Made by a program: the position numbers and the translations under genes. 64,000 nucleotides of DNA from the NCBI RefSeq assembly GCF_029946005.1, contig NZ_JAQSDR010000033.1:108907-172906 (forward strand), given 5' to 3'. The notes under the pieces were generated by a model. The model was not told the DNA's origin and ran no database searches. It saw only the letters and a list, made by a program, of their open reading frames with translations. Each line of letters opens with the position of its first letter. The stretch's first letter is position 1. Positions 48,803 to 58,033 of this stretch are shown one piece after another. This stretch comes from Aquabacterium sp. (lineage in GTDB: Bacteria; Pseudomonadota; Gammaproteobacteria; Burkholderiales; Burkholderiaceae_C).

Positions 48803-49492
48803 TTGACCACCTTGGACACGTCCTTAGACCTTCGGGAAACCTTGCCAGGCGCGGCACCTGCTGTGCATGCCCTGGGACGCAAAGCCGTGATTTCCCGAGA
48901 GGACATCATCGCGGCCGCCTTGAAGCTGGTGGGCCCGCACCGCAGCGTGTCATCGCTCAGCTTGCGTGAAGTGGCCCGCGAGGCCGGCATCGCGCCCAAC
49001 AGTTTTTACCGCCAGTTTCGCGACATGGACGAGCTGGCTGTGGCCTTGATCGACTTGGCAGGGCGCTCACTGCGCCAGATCATTGGCGAAGCCCGGCACC
49101 GTGCCACGGCCGAGCAAAGCGTAGTGGCCGGCTCCATCCATGCCTTCATGGATCAGCTTCGCGCGGACGACAAGTTGCTGCACATCTTGCTGTGCGAAGG
49201 CACGGTCGGCTCCGATGCCTACAAGGAAGCGGTCGAGCGCGAACTTCATTTTTTTGAAGAGGAGTTGCGGCTTGACCTGATCCGCCTGGCAGCCGCCAAC
49301 CAGACCGGTCTGTTCGAGCCCGCCCTGACCGCGAAAGCCATCACCCGACTGGTGTTCACCATGGGGGCCTCCGCCATGGACATGCCGCCTGACAAGCAGG
49401 AAGAGCTGACCGCTCAGCTGGTGACGATGGTGCGGATGATCGTGGTCGGCACCCAAAGCCTGGCGGCCATGCAGGTCAGGCCCACGGCCTGA
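48803..49492 (+). CDS. TetR-family regulator of fatty-acid unsaturation (FabR/DesT-like)
   Basis: About 229 residues. The helix-turn-helix reads SSLSLREVAREAGIAPNSFYRQFRDMDELAVALIDLAG, almost identical in pattern to E. coli FabR and close to DesT of Pseudomonas. Such proteins sense the ratio of saturated and unsaturated acyl-CoA. The start is uncertain: an ATG at 48764 would precede the TATAAT box at 48775, so a TTG at 48803 is preferred, though it has no strong ribosome site. Divergent from the reductase-desaturase operon, which it probably represses. Confidence 0.85.
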   Translation: MTTLDTSLDLRETLPGAAPAVHALGRKAVISREDIIAAALKLVGPHRSVSSLSLREVAREAGIAPNSFYRQFRDMDELAVALIDLAGRSLRQIIGEARHRATAEQSVVAGSIHAFMDQLRADDKLLHILLCEGTVGSDAYKEAVERELHFFEEELRLDLIRLAAANQTGLFEPALTAKAITRLVFTMGASAMDMPPDKQEELTAQLVTMVRMIVVGTQSLAAMQVRPTA

Positions 49493-49506
49493 GTCGCTTC
49501 ACCAGT

Positions 49507-50268
49507 TCAGGCGTCGGCTTTGGCCAGTTCGCCATAGGCGTGTTGCAGCCAGGTCTTGAGCCGCTGCCGCTCCATCAGGCCCAGGCTGCTGGCATCGCCA
49601 GCATTTTTGGCCGCCCAGAAGCTCGCGTTGTTGGCATCGATTTTTTGCACCACGTTGTCGTGCAGGTGCTTGATGGCGACCACTTTGGCGCCCAGGCCCA
49701 AGGCGCGTTCAAGCTGCCCTGATTTTTCCAGCTGGCTGAAGTCATCACCGCGCAGCTGGTTCTGCACCAGCACGTAGTTCAGGCGTGAGCCGAAGCGGTC
49801 CAGCAGCCGGGTCAGCAGGTTGACCGAGTCGCGGCCCGAGTCCATCACGTGCCAGTAGGTGAGCTTGAAGCCGGATTCAACGGCCATGTCCAGCACGCCC
49901 GACTCTTCCATCCACTTCACCAAGGGTTCGTGCGTTTGCGCGGCCAGGTCCACCAGCACGCGTTGGCCTGGGTTCTCGATGGCGGTTTCGACGATGTGGT
50001 CCAGGGCCTCGTAGCGGTCGATCAGCACTGGCGATGCGAAGCCCGCATAAAAGCGCAGCAGGGCCCCGTGCGAGCGGTCGGTGTCAAAGCCGACGAAGGG
50101 CAACTGCTGGTCGATGAAATATTGGGCCAGCAGGCGCGAGACCATCGATTTGCCGACCCCACCTTTTTCGCCGCCGATCAAATGGATTCTGGACAGGGGC
50201 TGCGTGTGGTCGGGGGTGTCTTGCATGAGGTTTGCCAAAGATTGGTGCATGAGTGAATTTTTGCCCAT
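49507..50268 (-). CDS. orphan ParA/MinD-like P-loop ATPase
   Basis: 253 residues with the deviant Walker A GGEKGGVGKS near residue 32 and VGFDTDRSHGALLRFY as the switch region. VLVDLAAQTHEPLVKWMEE follows. The family resembles mobilisation or ParA-like proteins that move cargo, but no ParB gene or centromere-like repeats are nearby. The start is uncertain between ATGs at 50268, 50250 and 50226; none has a good ribosome-binding site. It converges with the TetR gene and is divergent from the catalase gene. Cargo unknown. Confidence 0.7.
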   Translation of the reverse strand: MGKNSLMHQSLANLMQDTPDHTQPLSRIHLIGGEKGGVGKSMVSRLLAQYFIDQQLPFVGFDTDRSHGALLRFYAGFASPVLIDRYEALDHIVETAIENPGQRVLVDLAAQTHEPLVKWMEESGVLDMAVESGFKLTYWHVMDSGRDSVNLLTRLLDRFGSRLNYVLVQNQLRGDDFSQLEKSGQLERALGLGAKVVAIKHLHDNVVQKIDANNASFWAAKNAGDASSLGLMERQRLKTWLQHAYGELAKADA

Positions 50269-50417
50269 GGTAAACCCGAACTTGCAGCAAGCTTTACGCC
50301 AAGCGGCTTTAAAGCGCCTGCCCAGTGAAGCAGAGGAGAGGGCACTCTGCACTGGCACCCCGATTGCCTCTTGATCTCTTGTTTTTGGCCCCCCCACTTT
50401 GACCAGGAAAGAGACCC

Positions 50418-52838
50418 ATGGCAACGCGCAAGATCACTCCCCCCCAGATTGAGATGAATCTCGGCTCCACCCTCGCCACGGTGGCGGGCCCTTCCACGAC
50501 CCCACCGCCCAAGGCCTCCAAAGCCACGGAACCGGTGCTGCCTGACCTGGTCAACAAGGTCAGCGCATCGGCCGAGCTGGCAGCGGCCGTGGTCTGGAAC
50601 GAGAACAAGCCCGCCGAGCACGGTGAAGCGGCTGCCGAGCCGCCACAAGGCCAGTCCACCGCACCGAGCACCCCACTGGCCACCGCCAGCACCGTGAGCG
50701 AAAGTGCGGTGTCGGACAAGGTGGGCGCGGGCCAAGCACCTGCCGGGCACAACCCCACGGTGGGCTCGCTTGACCGCGTGCGCGTGGACTCGGGCGGCCA
50801 GGTGCTGACCACCAATCAGGGCGTGGCCATTGCCGACAACCAGAACTCGCTCAAGGTGGGTCTGCGCGGTCCGACCGCCATGGAAGACTTCATCCTGCGC
50901 GAGAAGCTCACCCACTTTGACCACGAGCGCATCCCCGAGCGCGTGGTGCATGCACGGGGTTCTGCCGCCCACGGCTACTTCGAGTGCTACAAACCCCTGG
51001 CGGCCGTCACCAAAGCCGCACCTTTCAAAGAGGCGGGCAAGCGCACGCCGGTGTTCGTGCGTTTTTCAACCGTGGCGGGTGAGCGCGGTTCGGCTGACAC
51101 GGTGCGCGATGTGCGGGGCTTCGCCGTCAAGTTCTACACCGACGAAGGCAACTGGGACCTGGTGGGCAACAACATCCCGGTCTTCTTCATTCAAGACGCG
51201 ATGAAGTTTCCCGACCTGGTCCACGCCGTCAAGCCTGAACCGCACCACGCCATGCCCCAGGCCTCGTCGGCGCACGACACCTTCTGGGATTTTGTGTCGC
51301 TGATGCCCGAATCCACCCACATGCTGATGTGGCAGATGTCTGACCGCGCCATCCCGCGAAGCTACCGGATGATGCAGGGCTTTGGCGTGCACACCTTCCG
51401 CCTGATCAACCAAGCGGGCGAGTCGGTGTTCTGCAAGTTTCACTGGAGCCCCGTGGCGGGCACCCATTCGCTGGACTGGGACGAGGCCGTCAAGATCGCT
51501 GGGGCCGATGCCGACTTTCACCGCCGTGACTTGTGGGAGGCCATCGAGGCCGGTGCCTTCCCCGAATGGGAGTTGGGCCTGCAGATTTTCACCGAGGACC
51601 AGGCCGAGAATTTTGACTTTGACGTGCTGGATCCCACCAAGCTCATCCCCGAAGAACTGATACCCATCACGCCCGTGGGCAAGATGGTGCTCAACCGCAA
51701 CCCCGACAACTTCTTTGCAGAAACCGAGCAGGTGGCTTTTTGCACCGCGCACATCGTGCCGGGCATTGACTTCAGCAACGACCCGCTGCTGCAAGGCCGC
51801 ATCCACTCCTACCTGGACACGCAGATCTCGCGGCTGGGCGGCGCCAACTTTCACGAGATCCCCATCAACGCGCCAGTCAACCAGGTGCACAACAACCAGC
51901 GCGACGGCATGCACCGCCAGGCCGTGCACCGAGGCCGCGTGGCCTACGAGCCCAACTCGCTGGGCGGCGGCTGCCCCTTCCAGGCAGGGCGCATGACGGG
52001 CTTCACCTCCTTCCCCGAGCGGGTGGCCGAGGACAAGGTGCGTGGCAAGCCCGAGAAGTTTGCCGAACATTACGCCCAGGCCACATTGTTCTGGAAGAGC
52101 CAGACGCCCATCGAGCAAGAGCACATCATCAAGGCTTACCGCTTCGAATTGACCCGCGTGCAAATCCAGGCCATCCGCGAACGGGTGGTGTCCATGCTGG
52201 CCAATGTCGATCCCGACCTGGCGCTGGGCGTGGCCACCGGCCTGGGCATTTTGGTGCCTGCGCCCATGCCCTTGGCCACGGACGAGCCCGCGCCCGTGTA
52301 TGAACCGTCGCCCCCGCTGTCATTGATGGCCCGGCCAGGCGATGGCTCGATCAAGGCGCGCCGCGTGGCCCTGTTGGTGGCGGATGGCGTCGAGGCCGAA
52401 TCCTTGAAATCCATCTACACCGCCCTGATCCAGGAAGGCGCTGTGCCCCGTTTCGTGGGGGTGAAATTGGGCGCCGTCGAGTCCATCGCCGGCACGCCGA
52501 TCCACGTGGACATCACGCTCGAAGCTTCGCCAGCGGTGCTGTACGACGCCGTGGTCCTCCCTGATGGCGAAGCGGCCATCGCCTCGCTGGTCGGGGTGGG
52601 GCCGGCCCTGGAGTTTGTGCGTGACCAGTACCGCCATTGCAAGCCCATCCTGGTGCTGGGCGCAGGTGCCACTTTGCTGGAGGCGGCAGGGGCTTCGCCC
52701 GACCTGCCATGGGGTGAGCCCGATCCGGGCGTCATCGTGGGCACGGCAGCGGACGCGGTCACCACGGCCGCCATGTTCAAGGCGGCCATGGCCAAGCACC
52801 GGCACTTCCAGCGCTTCATGGACCCGCCGGAGGTCTGA
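50418..52838 (+). CDS. katE: large-subunit catalase HPII (KatE type)
   Basis: 806 residues. A Thr/Pro/Ala-rich N-terminal arm precedes the catalase core. The catalytic histidine is in [16 protein letters not shown], the proximal tyrosine region is [16 protein letters not shown], and NADPH-free large catalases have the extra C-terminal flavodoxin/DJ-1-like domain seen here from about residue 650 ([15 protein letters not shown]). It removes hydrogen peroxide in the cytoplasm. AAAGAG lies six bases before the ATG. No OxyR or RpoS-linked site is recognised. Confidence 0.95.
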   Translation: MATRKITPPQIEMNLGSTLATVAGPSTTPPPKASKATEPVLPDLVNKVSASAELAAAVVWNENKPAEHGEAAAEPPQGQSTAPSTPLATASTVSESAVSDKVGAGQAPAGHNPTVGSLDRVRVDSGGQVLTTNQGVAIADNQNSLKVGLRGPTAMEDFILREKLTHFDHERIPERVVHARGSAAHGYFECYKPLAAVTKAAPFKEAGKRTPVFVRFSTVAGERGSADTVRDVRGFAVKFYTDEGNWDLVGNNIPVFFIQDAMKFPDLVHAVKPEPHHAMPQASSAHDTFWDFVSLMPESTHMLMWQMSDRAIPRSYRMMQGFGVHTFRLINQAGESVFCKFHWSPVAGTHSLDWDEAVKIAGADADFHRRDLWEAIEAGAFPEWELGLQIFTEDQAENFDFDVLDPTKLIPEELIPITPVGKMVLNRNPDNFFAETEQVAFCTAHIVPGIDFSNDPLLQGRIHSYLDTQISRLGGANFHEIPINAPVNQVHNNQRDGMHRQAVHRGRVAYEPNSLGGGCPFQAGRMTGFTSFPERVAEDKVRGKPEKFAEHYAQATLFWKSQTPIEQEHIIKAYRFELTRVQIQAIRERVVSMLANVDPDLALGVATGLGILVPAPMPLATDEPAPVYEPSPPLSLMARPGDGSIKARRVALLVADGVEAESLKSIYTALIQEGAVPRFVGVKLGAVESIAGTPIHVDITLEASPAVLYDAVVLPDGEAAIASLVGVGPALEFVRDQYRHCKPILVLGAGATLLEAAGASPDLPWGEPDPGVIVGTAADAVTTAAMFKAAMAKHRHFQRFMDPPEV

Positions 52839-52875
52839 GCTTTAAAATCCGTCCCTTTGGCTGGGGGCGGGCACG

Positions 52876-54021
52876 ATGCGGCGGTTTGGCGGACTGGAAG
52901 GGCTCAGGGCCTGGCTGGCGTGGGCCGTGGTGTTCAGTCACCTCATGTCGTTCACCGGCTTCAGCCAGATGGCGCCCTGGCTGGCCAAACCTTTGGGGCA
53001 ATTGGCGGACTGCGCGGTCATGGTGTTCACCATCCTCAGCGGCTTCGTCATCACCCACCTGCTGGTGGAGCGGCGCGAGCCTTATGCGCGTTACATCGTG
53101 CGCCGCTTTCTGCGCATCTATCCGGTCTACGCCGTGGCCTTGTTGGCTGGCATTGGCGGCACCTACCTGGCTTTTGACACCTTTCTGTCGCACCCTTGGG
53201 GTGAGATGACACCCGCCACGCAGCGCATGCTCCTGCAGTCTGAGAGCCTGGCCAGCGGCGATTTTCTGTGGCACCTGGCCGCGCACTTGTCGATGCTGCA
53301 TGGCGCCATTTCCAGCCAAGTGCTGTACGAGTCGCAATACATGTTCCTGGGGCCGGCGTGGAGCCTGTCGCTGGAGTGGCAGTTCTACCTGGTGGCGCCC
53401 CTGATGGTGGCTTTGGCCATGCACCGCCTGGGGCAGTTCGCTTTGACAGCGGCGGCGATCTGGGCTTACGTGCTGTACACACGCGGTGTGTTTGGCGAGT
53501 TCATGCTGCCCAGCGTGCTGCCCGGGGCGGGGCTTTACTTTGGGGTGGGCATGGCCACGAGGTTTTTGCTCAAGGCCAACGCCTCCCTCTCTGCGTTTCC
53601 GCTGGCCTTGTTGATGCTGGGGGCGGGCTTGCTGATGAACGCCACGGGCACCACGCCGATCCTGGTCTGGGCGGCTTTTGTCTGCATGATGCTGCTGAAT
53701 GACTCGGCCTCTGACCCGGTCAGCCAAGGCGCGCGGTGGACCTTTGCCCAGGTGTTCTCGTCACCGGTTTCGCGTTGGCTGGGCGACCGGTCGTACGCCA
53801 CCTACCTGATTCACATGCCCATCGTGCAACTGGTGACCTGGGTGTGCGTGACGCAATTCGGGATGGGTTTGGCCCCCACGGCGGCGACGGTAGTGCTCGT
53901 GGTCGTGCCAAGCACCCTGGTGGCTTCTGCGCTACTGCACAGGTACGTGGAATTGCCGGCGATTCACTGGGGGCGGCGGCCTAACCGGCAGGCGCCGATG
54001 GCCGACCGCGCCGCGTACTAG
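52876..54021 (+). CDS. acyltransferase-3 family membrane protein
   Basis: 381 residues with about ten hydrophobic helices. The family start GGLEGLRAWLAWAVVFSHL and the later WSLSLEWQFYLVAPLMVAL and LGDRSYATYLIHMPIVQLV fit acyltransferase-3 (OafA/NodX-type) enzymes, which acetylate sugars of surface polysaccharide or lipid. The start codon is 37 bases after the catalase stop. Its end overlaps the start of no gene, but the next minus-strand gene overlaps its last four bases. Substrate unknown. Confidence 0.85.
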   Translation: MRRFGGLEGLRAWLAWAVVFSHLMSFTGFSQMAPWLAKPLGQLADCAVMVFTILSGFVITHLLVERREPYARYIVRRFLRIYPVYAVALLAGIGGTYLAFDTFLSHPWGEMTPATQRMLLQSESLASGDFLWHLAAHLSMLHGAISSQVLYESQYMFLGPAWSLSLEWQFYLVAPLMVALAMHRLGQFALTAAAIWAYVLYTRGVFGEFMLPSVLPGAGLYFGVGMATRFLLKANASLSAFPLALLMLGAGLLMNATGTTPILVWAAFVCMMLLNDSASDPVSQGARWTFAQVFSSPVSRWLGDRSYATYLIHMPIVQLVTWVCVTQFGMGLAPTAATVVLVVVPSTLVASALLHRYVELPAIHWGRRPNRQAPMADRAAY

Positions 54022-54218
54022 ATCTTTTTCGCTTCTTGCAAAAGCTCTTCCGCCAACGCCAGGCATTGCTTGGCGCTCAGCATGACCCAGGCCCCGGACT
54101 CGAGTTGGCCTTTGTTCTGCCCTTGGGTGAGGAAGCGCAGCCTGATGCCTTTGCCTGCCACGGGGGTTGAATCCCATCCGGCGATCGTTTCGGACGTAGG
54201 GCTTTTCTCTTGAGTCAT
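54018..54218 (-). CDS. small hypothetical protein
   Basis: 66 residues. The middle RLRFLTQGQNKGQLESGAWVMLSAKQCLALAEELLQEAKKI shows two strands and a helix. GGAAG lies four bases before the ATG. No family recognised. It converges with the acyltransferase gene and overlaps its end by four bases. Confidence 0.55.
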   Translation of the reverse strand: MTQEKSPTSETIAGWDSTPVAGKGIRLRFLTQGQNKGQLESGAWVMLSAKQCLALAEELLQEAKKI

Positions 54219-54449
54219 GGGGCTTCCATCGGGAAGATGGCGGTTGGTTGCAAGTAGTCCATTGTCCTATTGGATCGGCCGGATTTTAAGTTTGCCGGGG
54301 CCCTGCAATCATGTGCTTACATCTTGCCCTTTGGGCGGGCGCCATGGCCGCCATGGCGCCACCAGTCAAGTCCGTGGCGGGCAAAGGCGAGACAGGCTGG
54401 TCCGCGAGGCTTAAAGTTCAGGCCTCAACATTGAACCTGGATCGCAGTC

Positions 54450-54650
54450 ATGGCCCGTCACCGAAGTCTGTTGCAACTGAGTTTCGTCATCCACGCTGTG
54501 GTTTACGTCATCGTCGTGGTGGGCTTGTGGCGCATCAACCAGACCACCTCCGCCGAGCACGATTGGGCCAGCATTGTGGCCTGGGGCTGGGGGATTGGCT
54601 TGGCGGCGCACGGTACCGTCTGGCTCATGCTCCGCCCGAAATCCCGCTGA
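54450..54650 (+). CDS. two-helix membrane protein (2TM-domain type)
   Basis: 66 residues: MARHRSLLQLSFVIHAVVYVIVVVGLW forms helix one, then INQTTSAEHDW, and the second helix is VAWGWGIGLAAHGTVWLML, ending RPKSR. This is the 2TM domain pattern known from the ends of LytTR or kinase proteins and from stand-alone proteins. It probably sits in the inner membrane. No neighbour gives a role. Confidence 0.65.
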   Translation: MARHRSLLQLSFVIHAVVYVIVVVGLWRINQTTSAEHDWASIVAWGWGIGLAAHGTVWLMLRPKSR

Positions 54651-54684
54651 ACCAGGGGCTGGTTCTTGGGGCGGCTCACAATCG

Positions 54685-55160
54685 TCACCTGGTCAATACT
54701 GAGCGTTCATGGCCAGCCAACAGCGTGCAGGCTGACATGCATTCTTGTTCAAAGTGCGTGTTCAGTTTGTGCTCCTTGACCACCTCGGCCATGCGTCGGC
54801 CCTCGCCGATCCAGCCGCCCGGAGAGTCGAGCACCAGCGTGTGAACGGTGCCAAGCTTGGAAAAAATCGCCTGCTCCAGCGCGTCTGCGGCCCCTTCGTT
54901 GACGCCTCCGGCAAACACCAACTGTTGGTGGTCGTTCACCATCGCGACCTGCCAATGTGCTGCCACGGCCGGCCCCCTGCTTGAAAGCCGACATGAATGC
55001 GCCGAAGGTGGACCATCCCCACACCAACAGGGCCATCGGCTCAAACGCCAGGACGGCCCTGGATAGGTAGCGCGCAGGCCCGCGCCAGCCCGTAGTCCCC
55101 TCGCAAGTGTTTGCCGAAATAATCCGACCGAACGGCGGCTTGGCTGTGTCGCCCGCGCAT
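54685..55160 (-). pseudogene. frameshifted remnant of a membrane protein with ClpP/S49-like domain
   Basis: Three consecutive reading frames each carry a recognisable piece. From the ATG at 55160 (GGGAGAG upstream) one frame gives MRGRHSQAAVRSDYFGKHLRGDYGLARA. A second gives YLSRAVLAFEPMALLVWGWSTFGAFMSAFK, a membrane helix. The third gives HWQVAMVNDHQQLVFAGGVNEGAADALEQAI and LDSPGGWIGEGRRMAEVVKEHKL, with the GG and Ser-region of ClpP/SppA-like proteins, before a stop at HERSVLTR. The protein is therefore broken by at least two frameshifts and cut short at the end. It is between the 2TM gene and the hybrid kinase. Confidence 0.65.
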
Positions 55161-55256
55161 GATGCTCTCCCTGATATCGACAACTGATGGTCGTCAATGG
55201 TACCGTTGACTTCCTGCAAGTGCTGTCACAGTGGCCTGCCAATTCATAATCGCCGC

Positions 55257-57491
55257 ATGCGAATTCGCTCTCATCTATTTCTGGTCGCGGCCGTGGCGCT
55301 GATCCCCGGGTTTCTGGCGGCGGCCATTGCCATCGAGAAGGTGCGTGAGGGCGAACGGCTGGCGGCACTCAAGGGTCTGCATGAAACCGTGAGGGCCACC
55401 TCTCTGATGGTGGATGGCGAGCTGCAGCGCGCGCTGGGATCCCTGACGGCGCTGGGTGCGTCCGAACACTTGCAAACGGGCAACCTGAGGGGGTTTTACG
55501 ACCAGGCCCTGGCCATCAACCGAGCGCCGGATGTCTGGACCTTGCTGCTGGACGAGACAGGCACCCAGGTCCTCAACACCGTGGTGCCCTTTGGCACGCC
55601 GCCGCCGCCCGCGGCCGCCCGCCAGCGCGTGGCACAGGTGCTGGCCACCCAGCGACCCCTGGTGACGGACCTGATTGTGGGGCCGGTCACGGGCAAGTTG
55701 CTCACTACCGTCTACCTGCCGACCAAAGCATTCGGTGGTCGGCAATATGTGGTCGCGCAGGCCTTTTCGGTTGAGCACTGGAAAAAGGCTGTTCTGCAGA
55801 CGGAAGTGCGGCGCGATTGGGTGGTGGCGGTCATTGACCATTCGGGCCGGTTCATCTCTCGCAGCAAAAACGCAGCCAATCTGCTCGGCAAGCAGGCCCG
55901 GCCCGAACTGGTGGCGGCTGCGGCGGCGTCGCACGATGGGCTGATCCGCCACAACACCCTCGAGGGGATCGAGTCCTATGACGCCTTCACCCATTCGGAT
56001 CTGACAGGCTGGACCATCGCGGTGGCCGCTCCGGTTCAGTCCATCGAGGCCTCGGCCAGCCAGGCGGTCGCCTTGCTGACAGCGGGCGTGCTGCTGGCAC
56101 TGGCGGGGGCCACCGCCACGTCATTGGTGCTGGCACACAAGTTCATTCTGGCCATGAACACGGCGTCCACAGCCGCCAGGCGCCTGGCCACCGATCAGCG
56201 CCAACTGAAGGTGGCGAGGACCTCCGTGCACGAAGTGAACGTGCTGAACGATGCGCTGGCCGAGGCCGGGCGTTTGCTGGAAGCCGATCGGCATGCCAAG
56301 GCGGAACTGGCGCAACAGAGGCTCCACCTGCTCGACATCGAGACGAGGGCCCGCGAAGAAGCGCAGGCCCAAAACGCGGCCAAGGACCAGTTCCTGGCTT
56401 TGCTGGGGCATGAGCTGAGAAACCCCCTCTCCGCCATCGCGGGCGCGACGGCCATCCTTGGTAAAAGCCAGGACCTTCAGCTCATTGACTCGAAGTACCT
56501 CGGCATGATTCAGCGGCAGAGCAAGCACCTGAGGCACATCGTCAATGATCTGCTGGACGTGAGCCGCATGCTGTCGGGCAAGATCGTGCTGGAACGCCAG
56601 CCCTTGAACCTGGCCGAATGCCTGCACCATTGCATTGAGGCCCTGCAGGCCACGGACCGTGGGGCAGGGCGCCGGTTTGTGGTCGAGGCCGAGGAGGTCT
56701 GGCTTGATGGCGACATTGTCCGGATCGAGCAGGTCTTGAGCAACTTGTTGACCAACGCCTTGAAATACTCGCCGGTCGACAAGGCACTTCACATTCGTGT
56801 CCAAGCATCCGGCACTTTGGCCGTCGTTGAAATCAGAGACTTTGGCATGGGCATGAGTCCGGCATTGTTGCCGCGCATCTTTGAGCCCTTCTTGCAGGGG
56901 CCGGCCCTCAGCGGGAACTTGCAAAGCGGCCTGGGGATCGGGCTGGCGCTGGTCAAGCAGCTGGTTGAACTTCATGATGGAGAAGTCAAGGTGCACAGCG
57001 ACGGAGAAGGGCTGGGCAGCACTTTCACCGTGACCTGGCCCTTGATACCTTCGCCCCACCTTGCCCGAAGTGCCCTGAGCGACACCACGCGATCCGCTTG
57101 CAAGATTCTGCTGATTGAAGACAACGTGGATACCATGGAAGCCACCGCAGAGCTGTTGCGCTTTGCAGGACACCATGTGGTCGAAGCGCAGGATGGTGAT
57201 CAGGGCCTGGCGATGGCCGCCACAAGCATGCCGGATGTGGTGGTGATGGACATCGGGCTGCCGCGCCGGGACGGCTACGAAATCGCCGCTGAACTGAAGC
57301 AGTCCGCGCAGCTGCGGCACATTCCGCTGATCGCTTTGACCGGTTATGGGCAGCAGCGACCCGGTGCCGGTTCTTCGAACTTTAGCGCATTCCTGGTCAA
57401 ACCCGTCGATCCCGATCTGCTGTTGCAGGCCATTGATGATCAGCTGCAAAACAAGCCAGCCAAAGCCGGATCCCTTTCAGGGGCGGGGTAG
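55257..57491 (+). CDS. hybrid sensor histidine kinase with receiver domain
   Basis: 744 residues. One membrane helix about 8-25 (VAAVALIPGFLAAAIAI), a double-Cache-like sensor with FYDQALAINRAPDVWTLLLDETGTQV and VIDHSGRFISRSKNAANLLG, second helix near 280-305, a coiled coil, HisKA with LGHELRNPLSAIAGATAIL, ATPase with LLTNALKYSP, DFGMGM and GLGIGLAL, and a receiver with VVVMDIGLPRRDGYE and FLVKPVDPD. The ATG at 55257 gives the signal anchor; earlier in-frame starts have no hydrophobic lead. Signal unknown. Confidence 0.88.
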   Translation: MRIRSHLFLVAAVALIPGFLAAAIAIEKVREGERLAALKGLHETVRATSLMVDGELQRALGSLTALGASEHLQTGNLRGFYDQALAINRAPDVWTLLLDETGTQVLNTVVPFGTPPPPAAARQRVAQVLATQRPLVTDLIVGPVTGKLLTTVYLPTKAFGGRQYVVAQAFSVEHWKKAVLQTEVRRDWVVAVIDHSGRFISRSKNAANLLGKQARPELVAAAAASHDGLIRHNTLEGIESYDAFTHSDLTGWTIAVAAPVQSIEASASQAVALLTAGVLLALAGATATSLVLAHKFILAMNTASTAARRLATDQRQLKVARTSVHEVNVLNDALAEAGRLLEADRHAKAELAQQRLHLLDIETRAREEAQAQNAAKDQFLALLGHELRNPLSAIAGATAILGKSQDLQLIDSKYLGMIQRQSKHLRHIVNDLLDVSRMLSGKIVLERQPLNLAECLHHCIEALQATDRGAGRRFVVEAEEVWLDGDIVRIEQVLSNLLTNALKYSPVDKALHIRVQASGTLAVVEIRDFGMGMSPALLPRIFEPFLQGPALSGNLQSGLGIGLALVKQLVELHDGEVKVHSDGEGLGSTFTVTWPLIPSPHLARSALSDTTRSACKILLIEDNVDTMEATAELLRFAGHHVVEAQDGDQGLAMAATSMPDVVVMDIGLPRRDGYEIAAELKQSAQLRHIPLIALTGYGQQRPGAGSSNFSAFLVKPVDPDLLLQAIDDQLQNKPAKAGSLSGAG

Positions 57492-57589
57492 CGCCAATCC
57501 AAGCAGTCTCGCAGGCTGAGCATGGACAAGCAGGCAATGGAAAACGCCTGTTGATGCGAACCAGTCGGGCCAACTGGTGCAAGTGCTAG

Positions 57590-57940
57590 GCAGCGATGTC
57601 AGCCTGGACCGCTCGCATTGAATGCACACGCGAGATTGTCAATGGCAAGAACAAAGGCCAATGCAGCTCCGAGCGGCGTTACTGCATCAGCAGCTTGCCT
57701 CTGAGCGCCAAGCAGTTCAACTTGGCGGTCCGGGCGCACTGGGCCATTGAGAATAGCTGCCACTGGGTGCTGGACATGACTTTCAAAGAAGAAAACCTAC
57801 CTTGCAACAGTGCTCGGTATGCCGGAAAAATGACCGGCGGCTTCATGCGATTGCCCTGTTTGGAACCCACATCGGGAACAGCCTTTCTCCCGCGATTTAC
57901 ACACTGGCCATTCAGTCCGTGTACATGGGCCGCTATTGAC
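57590..57940 (+). pseudogene. ISAs1-type transposase remnant
   Basis: A fragment reads ARIECTREIVNGKNKGQ then ERRYCISSLPLSAKQFNLAVRAHWAIENSCHWVLDMTFKEE, which is the C-terminal part of ISAs1-family DDE transposases (YYISSL, HWxIENxLHWVLDVTFxED). The N-terminal catalytic part is missing and the frame degenerates after ENL. No terminal repeats are seen. It marks an old insertion between the hybrid kinase and the secreted protein gene. Confidence 0.75.
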
Positions 57941-58033
57941 GGTATTGAAAGTACTCCGCCTTCCTGGTCACGCAGGAGGACGGTCTACCCGTGTTCTGAG
58001 CTTTCAGCTGGCGAGCGGAAATCCGGGCCCTGA

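Noticed and set aside
49507..50268. Plasmid or chromosome partition locus
   Set aside because: A ParA-like ATPase alone is not enough; no ParB gene and no repeated centromere-like sites are visible.
51066..52163. 365-codon open frame antisense to katE
   Set aside because: Shadow of the catalase gene; low-complexity composition and no ribosome-binding site.
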